Source of the DNA: Luzula sylvatica
Lineage: Eukaryota > Streptophyta > Magnoliopsida > Poales > Juncaceae
Length of the DNA: 64,000 nucleotides
Reading direction: 5' to 3'
Assembly (NCBI GenBank): GCA_946800325.1
Contig: OX326956.1
Location: 18,504,667 to 18,568,666, forward strand
Under the pieces are notes generated by a model. It was not told the origin of the DNA, ran no database searches, and was given only the letters and a program-made list of their open reading frames with translations. This document shows, piece after piece, positions 23,421 through 34,474 of this stretch. The position numbers and the translations under genes are program-made. The first letter of the stretch is position 1. Every line of letters starts with the position of its first letter.

Positions 23421-24275
23421 TCTATTATTTCTGATTTGGACCAAATGACTATTGGTTGTATACAAACATAAACAGTGCAAATGAACCCAATTTGCTGGGA
23501 ATTGGAAGGATTTTGAGATATATTTTGGGTCAATAGTGTTATCGTTTCTTTACAATGTATAAAACGATTGAAACTTGTAACTCAAAATAAATAATGTACT
23601 TTGGACTATTACAGTTGTTACAGTTGTCATTCAATGTTAATAACATTCTGGGAATTTTGTTTGGCACACGTGTAATTTGTGTATTTATTACATGAAATCT
23701 TGCTATTACTTTGATTTTATATTTTGGAGAACAGACATTATTTTGCATAGAATACACACCTTCCAAAACTTCGAAAGAATTGAATTGAAATATTTTTTGA
23801 AAATTTCAATTCAATTCATGGGTTTTATTAAAATAAATTTATAATATTTCACATTTTGAAGAACGAATATGATATTTTTTAAGATCATGTTGCACATAAG
23901 TAAATTTTGTATACAGAAATATAAAAATATTGTCATGTTGAATTTAATAAAGGTAAAACCACTTGTTTTTTTTTCTAATTGTTCAATAACCTTTTATAAT
24001 TTATAGATTCATCCGAACAAAAAAGATCATGTAAATATTTTTTTTTAATTATATATGGTTTTAATAAAATATAAATATTTTTTAAAAAAATATTGGGTTT
24101 TAGGCAAAGACTTCTGTTGCGTTTAGATGTCTAAAACCTAACAGAAAATATATATTTAATATTCATTTCCACTCAAACCAAAATGCGAGATACTTTCAGA
24201 ATGTAATCGCATGGTTACATGACTTGTATTTCATCAACAACGATTTATGTTACTAAATGAGATTATAAATAAAAA
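23421..24275. other. AT-rich, nothing recognised
   Basis: No coding or repeat structure I can support beyond homopolymer runs. Confidence 0.4.
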
Positions 24276-24279
24276 ATTC

Positions 24280-24375
24280 ATTTTTTTTTTTTGAAAGAAA
24301 AGCAAGCACGATACGTGCTTGATCTTTTCGTTTTGATTTAATAAAAGAGAAATGTTTCGATACAAAGGATACGAA
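24280..24375 (-). mobile_element. 3' tail of a poly(A) retroposon
   Basis: On the minus strand the sequence ends in a stem (AAGCACGTATCGTGCTT) followed by GCTTTTCTTTC and a 12-nt poly(A). A stem plus poly(A) tail suggests a SINE or LINE 3' end. The 5' part and family are not identified. Confidence 0.3.
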
Positions 24376-24450
24376 ACGAAAAAATACATAGTGCGCTAAA
24401 TTGTAACAATAATTGTAGCCATTGATATTCATTGTCTTTTATCGTCGGAA

Positions 24451-25500
24451 TTATCGAGGATAATGCTCTCGCCAAAGTCTGACTTGGTTTCCCTCGCGTC
24501 GGACCTGCCTCGCAGTCTTGCTGGACCTGCTGTAGCCTATTAACAACCCATAACCACCTATGCCGTCTTGCTGGGTCTTGCTGGGTCTGTTGTAGCCTAG
24601 GATTATGCTATCTCGAAGATCTGACTCGGTTTCCCTCGCGTCGTAGCCTAGTAGCACTCCATAACCACCTATGCCGTCTTGCTGGGTCTTGCTGGGTCTG
24701 TTGTAGCCTAGTAGCCTAGTAGCACTCGGTTTCCCTCGCGGTCTTGCTGGGTTTGTTGTAGCCTAGTAGCACTCCATAACCACCTATGCCGTCTCGATTG
24801 CGTCGCCAAAGAGCTAGCATATCCAATTCCTCCGATCGTTCTTTCTCAAAATTCGTCTCCAATATACCTCAAAATTCGTCTCCAATTTGTCCCCAAAATC
24901 CGTCCCGATTACGTCACCCCCGTGTTGTTCGGAATCTTATCCGATCCTTAATCGAGCTCGAATTGTTAATTTGTTTTCACTTTTCATGTACCGGACCGGC
25001 TCTGCTCGGTATTCGTCGTTGAAACCGATGCTGAATCTGAAAGTATCTTGTTAGGGTTCGTTCGACCACTTTTTTCGATGAAACCGATTGTTAATTCGTT
25101 CGTTCGACGGATCGACACCGCGTCGTTGATAGCACAACTATAATTTCCGTTTAATCTTTTCAACCACTTTTTCATGAATTGGGCATTCGCCTCGCGGCCT
25201 AAATTGGGGGAGATTCCTTCGCTACAACAACCGAGAACCAAATCAAACCAAGAGGTTGCCGCATAGGTTTCCTCGCCTCGCTGTCATGGCTTGTCGCACC
25301 GGAGATGTCGGGTCGTTGTCGTGGCCTATCGCCCAGGAGCCGTCGCCTTGATGTCGGGTCATGTCAGACCGGTGTCGTCGCCTCGCTGTCGTGATCTGTC
25401 GCACCTGAACCGTTGCCTTGCTGTCGAGGCCTGTCGCACCAGAGCAGCCCCCTCGCTGTCATGGGTAGTCCTGATCTCGGCTCCATTGGCGTTCTTCTCC
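24451..25500. repeat. GC-rich degenerate tandem repeats
   Basis: 24451-24800 repeats CCATAACCACCTATGCCGTC and TTGCTGGGTCTGTTGTAGCC three or more times. 25270-25460 repeats a phrase like GCCTCGCTGTCATGGCTTGT about every 35-50 bp. Open frames of up to 175 codons occur on both strands, but they follow the repeat composition and I do not accept them as genes. Confidence 0.6.
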
Positions 25501-26078
25501 GCGGCTTCGCCGATTGTTTTCAACGACGGTTCCGACCCCAGCTCCACTTCTCTGCGTCTTCGTCCTATACAAAATACTCATCCATTAGGACCAGCTTTTG
25601 AGCTTGGGTCAGAGTTTGCTTTCGATGTCGATGTCTTCGAGCTTCGATCGGTTCCGACCTCAGCTCCACTTCGATTCCTTTGCGACTTCGAACTCAGACC
25701 GCCTCCGACTCCGAGCTCAGATCGTCTCCACGAAAGGGAGGTTCGAGTAGCTTTCAGATCGGCAGCTTCGCTTCGAGTAGCTTTGAGTAGGTTTCCGGTC
25801 GTCTCCACATGCGCCTAGTGCGAGAACTGTGCTCGACCGTCGCTCCGTCGTTAGCTCGGTACCTGGCCGTTCGTAAGCCTCGTCGCTCCGTCGGTGATAA
25901 TGAAAATATTTGACGACAAAACGCCAGCTATGCAATCGGCTCGAAATTCCTCTGTAATGCTCGAAATTACAGAATGGGGGTGGGGGGGGGGGGGAGCTTC
26001 TCGTTGTCTCGTCGCTCCGTCGTTGCCTGACCGTCGCTCGGTATGGAGAGAGGGGGTGGAGGCGGCTAGGGAAGCCTC
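25500..26078. other. GC-rich stretch left of the solo LTR
   Basis: Serine/arginine-biased open frames on both strands and a 13-nt run of G near 25983. No domain recognised. It may be a captured gene fragment. Confidence 0.3.
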
Positions 26079-27619
26079 TGTTGTTTAATTGAGACCTAGA
26101 GGGGGGTGAATAGGTAATCCTAAGGTCCAATTTTCGCGGTAATGGATACAATTACAAGTTGGTGCGGAAGCGTAAATAAATTAGATAAAGAAATACAATA
26201 CCGAAACAAATAACACGCGATATTTGTTTACGGAGTTCGGTGGGTGGTTGCTTTGTAGCTTTAACTCACCGGCTACTTGCTCAATCGACCGACTCGATTG
26301 ATTGCAAGTACCTACGTCTCCGGGATGCCCTTGTGCCTTTTCGGCTTTCGATTGAATATCCAACTCAAGCAATTACAAGGTTTTGCCTTGATCGATTTAC
26401 ACGAAATGATCGATCAATGGCGGGCTTTACAAATAGTAACTAGCCTATTACAATTGTACTACTAACGAACTAGTCGTGATCGGTCACGCAAGTTGGGAAT
26501 CGTTTAGTAGTGGATTTGAAATTGGATCTAATAATCTCTAAGAATGTTTAGATGATTAAGCTCAAGATTCAAAGCTAGGATTCTCTCTTTTTATTGGGAA
26601 AATATATTGGTTGAGATGATGAGAGAGAATGAGGGAAGAGTTCTATTTATAGAACACATAGACCCTTCCCTTAATTTGCTTTTTCTGCATAGTCCGTTAC
26701 AACGGACTGCAAGTCCGTTGTAACGGACCATAAGTCAAACTAGCCGTTACGGCTGTTATATTCGAATTATTACACAGTCCGTTACAACGGAATACATGTC
26801 CGTTATAACGGAAGTCTGTGTTAGGAAGTTCGTTGCAACGAACTGACAAGTCCGTTACAACGGACCTCATACTGTGACTTCACTTCAGTTTTGATTTTAA
26901 TTTGCGTTATAACGGAGAATACTCCGTTACAACGTTGAGAGGCTTTCCGTTGTAACGGATTGGTTGATCCGTTACAACGGACATGGAGAGGAAAGTGTTA
27001 TACTGAAGTGAATTCAATGTCCGTTATAACGGACATATATGTCCGTTGTAACGGACATAGTTCTGTGACACCCTTCAAGTTTGGATTTAATTAGCGTTAT
27101 AACGGACATTATTTCGTTACAACGCTTAAGTGGTGTCCGTTACAACGGACTGGTTGATCCGTTGTAACGGACTATACTGTGTTTTCCAATCTTGAATAGG
27201 ACGAGCATGTCCGTTGTAACGGACAATGAGTTCCGTTATAACGGACATCCTACTATCAGCCTGATTTATTATTTCATCATTTTGATGAATTTCGAATATA
27301 TTAATTTGACTAATTTTGAGCTTAATAATTCATAAACAAGTTTAGGGATACCTATAAATTGTTTTGGTGATTTGTGTGATATCCCAACTTGCGGAATCTT
27401 CGATGTCTTGATATATGTGTATCTTCGCGATTCTTCGACATCTTGATCATGCGCTTTCGTGTCATCGTTTCTTCATAGTCTTGACTTCCGATGTCTTGAT
27501 TATTCTTTTGATTATTTTGTGAGTTACATCTTCTATCTCTATAAATATCACTCCCGTAAATGGATTAGTGGATCGACATTATTTTGAGATAATCAAACCC
27601 TAGAAAATTTGAACCAACA
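26079..27619. mobile_element. Solo LTR of an LTR retrotransposon (1541 bp)
   Basis: Begins TGTTGTTTAATTGAGACC and ends GAACCAACA, flanked by perfect 5-bp duplications GCCTC at 26074-26078 and 27620-27624. The motif GAGACCTAGAGGGGGGTGAATAGG near the left end is typical of a widespread plant LTR family. No internal region or second LTR adjoins it, so this is a solo LTR produced by recombination. The left half has short open frames only. Confidence 0.85.
26692..27246. repeat. Array of GTCCGTTRYAACGGAC palindromes in the solo LTR
   Basis: At least 15 copies or near-copies of an 8+8 palindrome (GTCCGTTACAACGGAC, GTCCGTTGTAACGGAC, GTCCGTTATAACGGAC), spaced by 10-40 bp, occupy about 550 bp. Each can fold into a hairpin on its own. 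Confidence 0.92.
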
Positions 27620-28812
27620 GCCTCCACCCCCAAAATCGCCTCAATATAGTTAGGGTTTCCTGGCGGCTTCTTCTTCTTTTGAAAATTCATTTTTTTATAA
27701 AGTTAAAAATAATAATTATTATTGTATGTAAATAGTAATTTGATACTTATGAGAGAAATACTGCATCGAGTGTTAACTTAATTATTAAACCTTCTAATTC
27801 GACAAGAGGTTAGACAACAATAATCATAGGCACCTAGATTTTTTTATCTAGATTTGTATATAGAAATACATGCGGCAATCAAATTTAAAATTTCTAAAGT
27901 TTTATTCCCATTTAAAAGTTTGATGTGGCTGTACTATGATTTTTCTCGTATGCTTTAAGATGGGGGTGGGCAAATTGTTCGGTTTATTTGGGACCCGAAC
28001 TGAACCGGTCGAATTCGGTTTAATCGGTTCGGTTTTTTGGTTTATTTGGTTCGGTTCGGTTCAAAAATTGATATTGTTTGGTTTATTCGGTTCGGTTCGG
28101 TTTTGGTATTTTCAGAACCGATTAAACCGAACCAACCAAACTAATACTATTTTTCATTTTTTCTATTATATTCATTTAAAAAATTAAAATTAAATATTGT
28201 AAAATTTGAAATAACGTAAGTATATTTAATATGATTTATTTTTATATATTTTTTTTCTAAATAACATTATAAAATTTCTAATTCGGTTCAACCGAATAAA
28301 CCGAATAAGAAATTTGGTTTATTCGGTTCGATTTTAAATCGGTTCAAATTTTATTTAGTTCGGTTCGGTTTGAATCTAGTCCGGTTCGGTTTAATTGGAT
28401 TTGCTCTTATCCGGTTCGGTTCGGTTCGGTTCAACCGAATCAGGTCCGGCCCCAAGCATAGGCCCATTAAGCCTGGGCTTTGGGGTCCATGCTTGAGGGG
28501 GTCCATATGTACATATGTTATCTATATATACCAAGACAAATTATATACTACACAATACATTACTATTTTTCCAAATTCCTACAGCCCAACAAAACTGGCC
28601 CTATTCATTTCTTTCCTCCCGTGTTCTCTCTAATGTCTCTTTCTCTCTCTTGCTGTCAATTGTCATGTCACTTATGGCTTGTGCTAGAAGGAACAAGGAA
28701 GCTTTCTCTCTGTCTCTCGCTGAGTCGTTGTTGTCGTGTTGGAAGAAGAAATCGCATCGTGCATGTGCTGGAGCCTGGAGCAGCGGGATTTCTCCGCTGG
28801 CGTCTTGCGCGT

Positions 28813-28813
28813 A

Positions 28814-28866
<53 letters not shown>
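28813..28866. repeat. (TC)n microsatellite
   Basis: About 27 uninterrupted TC dinucleotides inside the nested hAT element. Confidence 0.97.
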
Positions 28867-28869
<3 letters not shown>

Positions 28870-29182
28870 TGCTGCGGAAGAGGTCCAACAGGAGGTGTTT
28901 GCTGCTGCATAAATTTCACTTCAGTTTTTTGCTGTTGTGGAAATTGTTTGCTGATTTTCAAAATCAGGTATGTTCATTTCGATATTATCCAGTGTGCTAA
29001 TTTTGGTGTTAATTTTAGTTGTTGATATTGATATTCATTTTAGTGTTAATTTTGTTTCCAAAATAGTTACATCGACGTCAATCATCATACCTATATCCGA
29101 ATGTCAAAACAGGAAAAGAAGCAAAAGACGGAAGCTTTCATAAATTATCGAAAAGATCAATTAATGAACATTTAGAGGATGA

Positions 29183-29446
29183 ATGGAACAGGAAGACCAA
29201 TTGGTTGAGGAAGCGGTGGAGAAATTGGAGGAGGAAGCGATGGTGGAGGAAATGGAAGTAGAAAATAATTTGAATGTCGAATTTGCACCTCCTGATATGG
29301 ATGATCCGAATAATTGGAATGAAATTGATCAAAAAATGAGAGATTTTTTAGTTCAAAAGGGACCGATTGGAATTAGTGATTTTAATTTTTCCAAAAATAA
29401 CGATGAAAAAAGCGACATTTTTAATGGAGAGAAACGTGTTTTGTAA
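29183..29446 (+). pseudogene. N-terminal fragment of a ZMYM-type hAT transposase
   Basis: An ATG at 29183 opens an 87-codon frame with a Glu-rich start and then DDPNNWNEIDQKMRDFLVQK followed by GPIGISDFNFSKNN. Plant hAT transposases of the zinc-finger MYM/DUF4371 class have a block of the form W......R..L...GP.......FP.D near the N-terminus. The frame stops at 29446, just before the terminal sequence. Zinc finger, DUF4371 and hATC dimerisation domains are missing. Assignment rests on motif memory and its position inside a clear hAT element. Confidence 0.5.
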
Positions 29447-29530
29447 TTAATAGCATATGGGTCCATTCTCAAATTAGGCTTCGGGTACTCGAAAGTCTGG
29501 GACCGGGCCTGAACCGAATGCCCACCCTTA

Positions 29531-30065
29531 TGAGTTCTAGATGAAATTTAGGTGCGAAATATATGTGTTTATCATTGTTGGGTTAGATAGTAATTATCAA
29601 GAGGTCTGATATAATTATTCCAATTTATAAGTAAATAATTATGTACTAATGTCTGAGCATACAAAACGCTAAGAATTATCTGAAATCTAAATGGAGAATT
29701 GAGATTATGTTGTTTCTAAAATCTAAATTACTCCGAATCGGATCAAAATCAGCAATCAATCGCCATTGATGCAGGTAGATTGAACATATATTCTCTCTCT
29801 CTCTTACGGACGGATGGATGAGATGAATAGATGGATTATTCGGTTAGTTTGGGTTGGGTTTAAGGTTGAGCTGCTGGTTAAATTTTTTTAAAATACTATT
29901 TTTTGTTCTTATATTTTATTTTTTAATATGTAAGCTCCTAACAACACGATTCCCTAATATTTATTGCTACAGTACGAACCATGACTTGCAATTCACATCA
30001 TGTTAATAGTGGTTGATATTAGAAAAGAAACATCCATTAATAATTTTTATTATTAAATTCGGCTT
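29531..30065. other. AT-rich, nothing recognised
   Basis: Short CT and GATG microsatellite-like runs near 29790-29830. No gene. Confidence 0.4.
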
Positions 30066-30440
30066 TCCAGAAGAAAATCTTCATAGATAATACTCATCTC
30101 TTCTTTTGATCAAAGTGCATTTCAGATGAAACAAATGCTTTGTGATGTATCGACAAAAATGTTGTGAAAAATAATGTCATCATTTCAATCTTATACTCCG
30201 GATATGGTTCTTGAAAGAGTGCAGCTTGGTAACACATCACAACTCCTATTTAAGTATTCAATGAATCCATCAACATAGTATTAGTTGTATGTTTTGTAAA
30301 CAATACAAGAAGGCACATTTTGGGATCATGGCAATATAATCATAGAACGATGTTTCCCAGCAAAACCAAATTCCGAGGACTGTTTTTACATAAAATAATG
30401 CAATATGTCTGACTTTCATCCAAACTCAACATAATAAAAC
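30066..30440. repeat. Truncated leading copy of the cystatin-array segment
   Basis: Matches 34931-34970 joined to about 35486-35815 of the next unit (shared TTCATAGATAATACTCATCT and TTTGTGATGTATCGACAAAA), with the roughly 515 bp between deleted. It is cut at 30441 by a Mutator-like terminus. It carries no gene. Confidence 0.8.
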
Positions 30441-30580
30441 TAGGGAGAATTTTTTTCATGTCCCTATTAAATTCATAAATTACATATTTATCCTTCTTAA
30501 ATTGCAAATATCATATTTATCCCTACTAAACCCTACCGTCAACTTAACATCAATTTAAACAGATTCTTAAATTGTATTGA
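30441..30580 (+). mobile_element. Single terminus of a Mutator-like element
   Basis: Starting at AGGGAGAATTTTTTTCATGT, this resembles the left TIR at 11321 (AAATTACATATTTATCC and AAATATCATATTTATCCC shared in order). The paralogous unit reads ATAATAAAACTAATATCC across the point of insertion. No matching inverted end was found before 34475, so the far end is lost or diverged. Confidence 0.55.
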
Positions 30581-32046
30581 CCAAAATACCCCTCACCACA
30601 ACCCAAATAGACTGAACCCGTTAACAAACTCCGCCCTTAACCCTCTTTCCCCACCCGTTAACAAACTCCAACTTTCCCCACCCTAAACCCTCGGCGAACC
30701 TTTCTCCTGGAATCATGACGACCAAGTTTTTCTCTATCTTCCTAAGAAGCCCATCTGGAGAAGCTGACAATCTTGAGATTTGGCGACACCATAAACCTCC
30801 TCTCTAAATCGATTATCTGGCGATATTTGAGACTCGAGAGGGTTCTAAACCGATTTTTTGGTCAGATTGTTGGGCTTTCAGATTATCCAATCTTTAAATC
30901 GAATCAAGGTACTCTAAACCTCTTTAAATTGATGCAAGGTCTTCTATGATCATTTCTCATTTCCATATTGTATACGTCTGTACAGAATTGGAAGTTTTTT
31001 ATTTGAAATGGTTGTAGAGTTTGTAAATATAAAACTTCCAAGAATTTTAATTCGGATCTTTTGTGTGGCACTAATTACGCTAAAGAACATCTCAAAATTT
31101 GAAATTTCACCTCTGATTTTGATTCTAGTGTGCAATTTGATTGAAAAATGAAATTTTGAGCTTGCAAAACAATAACAGATCTCCTCAATGCCGTATATTC
31201 ATGGTTGACAAAATGGAAGTTCAATCGAATTGGATTTATAAATGCATAAACGATTAAACTTTGATTTGAACTTCTAATTAATTTTTCTTTTGTAAATTCA
31301 TACTTGCTGTATTAAACATAGACTCGATCAGTGCTGGTATTTCCATCATGCTTTACCAGGTCACTAATATCTTCGTATTCATAAATTTACAAAAATAATC
31401 CTTATTTTTTTTAAATTGAATTTTTTTTCTTTTTGTAGAATTTTGTATCGGTGAGCACAGTTTATGTGGATTAATATCCACAACCATTGACTTGGAGGCT
31501 GGTACGAGTCTGGTTACCAATCAATTTATTTTTCATATTTCCTAATAATAATTATTAATTATTTATTTATTTATTTTGTACATAGTATTGACAATATCAG
31601 GTTAAATTACCGAATTGACCTTCAATGTAACCGGATACACATGGCAATTCTCTTAACTAGAATTTATGTAATCATGAATTTGTATACACTCATGTTAGCG
31701 AATTGTTTATTTTTTCAAATGTGGAGTTGTAATCATAGATACGACTTTTATAGAGTTGTGAATATTCTGAGTTTTTTTGGTAATTTTGGTAATTTCGTGG
31801 GTACGGATGTAATTTTTCAATTTTTATTGATTTTTGCAAATTATTGTGTGTATGGGTGTAATTTTTCCATTTCGGATATTTTTGCAGATTTTTTAATCTA
31901 AATTATTGAAGCAATTGATCGAAAGCATACGAACATGTATTTTGGATGTTTTCAGCTATGTTGAAGTTTATTACATTGAGTTTATTTGTCCTTGACAAAT
32001 ACTATAATGATAAATGATTACACAGAAAATAACCTCTATGGACATA
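30581..32046. other. Interior next to the Mutator-like terminus, no gene recognised
   Basis: 30600-30930 is GC-richer and UTR/exon-like. The rest is AT-rich, with a short frame at 31641-31901 rich in Phe/Ile/Asn and repeated phrases (TTTTTCAATTTTTATTGATTTTTGC; similar at 31860). It could be captured sequence, but no family is recognised. Confidence 0.35.
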
Positions 32047-32205
32047 GAGTAATGATACTAACCATGAATTTTTCCATGAATTGTGACGTGGCACCTCATG
32101 ATTGGTTGCATTAAAGTTGGATAAAAATTGCAACCAATCACAAGGTGCCACGTCACCATTCATGGAAAAATTCATGGAAAAATTCATGGTTAGTATCATT
32201 ACTCG
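32047..32205. mobile_element. 159-bp MITE with 8-bp target duplication
   Basis: Near-perfect terminal inverted repeats of more than 30 bp starting GAGTAATGATACTAACCATG, flanked by TGGACATA at 32039-32046 and 32206-32213. Inner arms (GGTGCCACGTCAC) also pair, so the whole element can fold on itself. The 8-bp duplication suggests a hAT-type MITE. Confidence 0.85.
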
Positions 32206-32250
32206 TGGACATATGGACTAGTGCGAAGATTCGAGACATATTGTGAATAG

Positions 32251-32360
32251 GATAAAAATTGAATCAAACAAAAAAAATGTATTAATAGAGTAAAATTCAA
32301 ATGTGGATAAAAATTGAATCAAACAAAAAAAATGTATTAACAGAGTAAAATTCAAATGTT
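32251..32360. repeat. Two 55-bp tandem copies
   Basis: GATAAAAATTGAATCAAACA starts at 32251 and again at 32306; the two copies differ at about one base. Confidence 0.93.
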
Positions 32361-32528
32361 GTGAATCTACTAATCCGAAAGAATAAGATAAACAACAAAA
32401 ACATATATTACACAACAAATAAGCATGAATAAAATCAAAGTACCATTAAAATAAAAACACTACAAAACAAGAGAGACAATATAGTTCTAAGTTCCAAAAT
32501 CTCCATTATCAAAAAACCACATGAAGGG

Positions 32529-34212
32529 ATGTTGTGGAGACGAAAACATTCTCGATTCTATCCTCCCTCCTGCGCGGAGCGTAACACCAAACATAACATA
32601 CACATAACATACCGGATGAAGCGTGTGGCACATAACATTTTGCTCCCAAAATTGATATCCCAAAAGATGTGGCTCGACGGCCCGAATACCTACATAGAGT
32701 GTCACGCAACACCAAACATAGCATACATATAACATACCGGATGAAGCGCGTGGCACATAACATTTTGCTCCCTTAATTGCTATCCCTCTGTATGATCATC
32801 GATGATCCGGATACCTACATAGAGTGTCAAACAGCACCAAACATAACATATATATAACACACTGGACGAGCCGCGTCGTGTTATCACAAAAATAACACAC
32901 CGGAGGAGTCGCGTCGTGTTATCACAAATATAACACCGGAGGAGCCGCGTCGTGTTATCACAAACATACACACCATGTTACGTTTTATCCAAATGCAAAA
33001 TCTGCATACCTACATAATTTCATATCTACACAATCTACAACTTTATGGGATAACACGGTTTTTAAAGCAAAATACGGTTTCTAAAGCAAGAATCCTTGAC
33101 TAGCATGTAAGATCTAGAAACGCTCGTAATTCGATTCTTAATAAGAGAGAAGTGAGAGTAGCATCCACATAATCGAAAAAACTCGATAACCAAGAGGTTA
33201 ATCGAAACGGCGCAGAAAACGGAGTCAAAATGGAGCAACTCGAAACATGGAAGGAATTCTTCTTTTGATCTTGCCAACTCGACGAAGAAAAGTGAGTTTT
33301 GAGCCTAGCTTAATAAGATCGATTGTATACATGGCTAGTCACAAGTCTTGGTCGAAAATAATCACATGTATTGAGAAATACTCCACAAAGTACTAGCCTT
33401 GGGTTTATAAATCAAAATCACTTACCTTCGATCATAACAAACACAAAACATACATGCGAAACCGCGTCGGGCCAACAAACCATTTTGCTACCGAAACTGC
33501 TATTCCAACATTTGTACCTCGACAACCCGGATACCTACATAGAGTTTCCCGTAACACCAAACATAACATACATATAACATACCGGATGAAGCGTGTGGCA
33601 CATAACATTTTGCTCCCAAAATTGATATCCCAAAAGATGAGGTTCGACGGCTCGAATACCTACATAGAGTGTCACGCAACACCAAACATAGCATACATAT
33701 AACATACCGGATGAAGCGCGTGGCACACAACATTTTGCTCCCTCAATTGCTATCCCTCTTTATGATCATCAATGATCCGGATACCTACATAGAGTGTCAA
33801 ACATCACCAAACATAACATATATATAACACACGGGAGGAGCCGCGTCGTGTTATCACAAAAATAACACACCGGAGGAGTCGCGTCGTGTTATCACAAACA
33901 TACACACCATGTTACGTTTTATCCAAATGCAAAATCTGCATACCTACATAATTTCATATCTACACAATCTACAACTTTATGGGGGTAACACGGTTTGTAA
34001 AGCAAAATACGGTTTCTAAAGCAAGAATCCTTGACTATCATGTAAGATCTAGAAACGCTCGTAATTCGAATCTTAACAAGAGAAAATTGAGAGTAGCATC
34101 CACATAATCGAAAAAACTCGATAACCAAGAGGTTAATCGAAACGGCGCAGAAAACGGAGTCAAAATGGAGCAACTCGAAACATGGAAGGAATTCTTCTTT
34201 TGATCTTGCCAA
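32529..34212. repeat. ~0.95-kb block in two direct copies with internal tandem repeats
   Basis: Copy 1 spans about 32581-33277 and copy 2 about 33549-34212, offset 968 bp at the left and 935 bp at the right; the offset changes because copy 2 has one fewer unit of a 37-bp repeat (GAGCCGCGTCGTGTTATCAC). Inside each copy a ~120-bp phrase containing AACATACCGGATGAAGCGTG and CACATAACATTTTGCTCCC repeats twice or more. Each copy ends in the same minus-strand frame (starting MARSKEEFLPCFELLHFDS), open for 71 and 97 codons. I recognise no protein family or retroelement hallmarks. Confidence 0.8.
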
Positions 34213-34474
34213 CTCGCATAACTCAACCTCCCGAAGACTCTGGCACCTTTCGTTTTTGCGAAATATCTCCTTTTACTTGCTTTTTCATATTTTTTTTTCT
34301 TTTTCTTAGGGTTTCATGAGTGTATTGTGGCCATGGATTGATGTACATAGGTGTTTGTCATTTGGCCGCCTAATAAGTGAGTGGAATTGCACATTACATG
34401 CATACCCTCAACACTTTCATATTTGCAAACCATTTAATTTACAAGTATATGGAGGTATATTTTACAAACTCTAT
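34213..34474. other. Spacer before the array, nothing recognised
   Basis: Short AT-rich stretch. Homology to the array segment starts near 34475 (TTTTTAGTATTATTAATTAATAG; compare 38278). Confidence 0.4.

Larger units (their letters stand above)
28441..29511 (+). mobile_element. Deleted hAT element (ZMYM-like transposase remnant) nested in the MITE
   Basis: Terminal inverted repeats CAGGTCCGGCCCC and (inverted) CAGGCCCGGTCCC. Perfect 8-bp target duplications AACCGAAT at 28433-28440 and 29512-29519. At 1071 bp it retains only the start of a transposase frame, so it is an internal-deletion derivative. Confidence 0.9.
27961..29530. mobile_element. CGGTT-rich hAT-like MITE, split by a nested element
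   Basis: Left end GGGGGTGGGCAAATTGTTCGG; the reverse complement of the right end is TAAGGGTGGGCATTCGG. Subterminal arrays of CGGTTCGGTT/AACCGAACCG surround an AT-rich core. Without the nested 28441-29511 insertion and one copy of its target duplication it is about 490 bp. A related element lies at 40980-41408. No convincing target duplication for the outer element. Confidence 0.7.

Noticed and set aside
25291..25818. 175-codon plus-strand frame, with a 144-codon frame opposite
   Set aside because: Arises from GC-rich degenerate tandem repeats; no domain and similar openness on both strands.
26079..27619. Possible short complete (TRIM-like) retrotransposon
   Set aside because: No internal PBS or PPT and no second terminal repeat; TG/CA ends with 5-bp duplication fit a solo LTR better.
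27936..28187. Gly/Phe/Val-rich frame in CGGTT-rich sequence
   Set aside because: Repeat-derived translation of MITE subterminal arrays.
32581..34000. Regularly spaced repeats that could suggest a CRISPR-like array
   Set aside because: Units are long, degenerate and nested in eukaryotic transposon-rich DNA; no uniform repeat with unique spacers and no associated genes.
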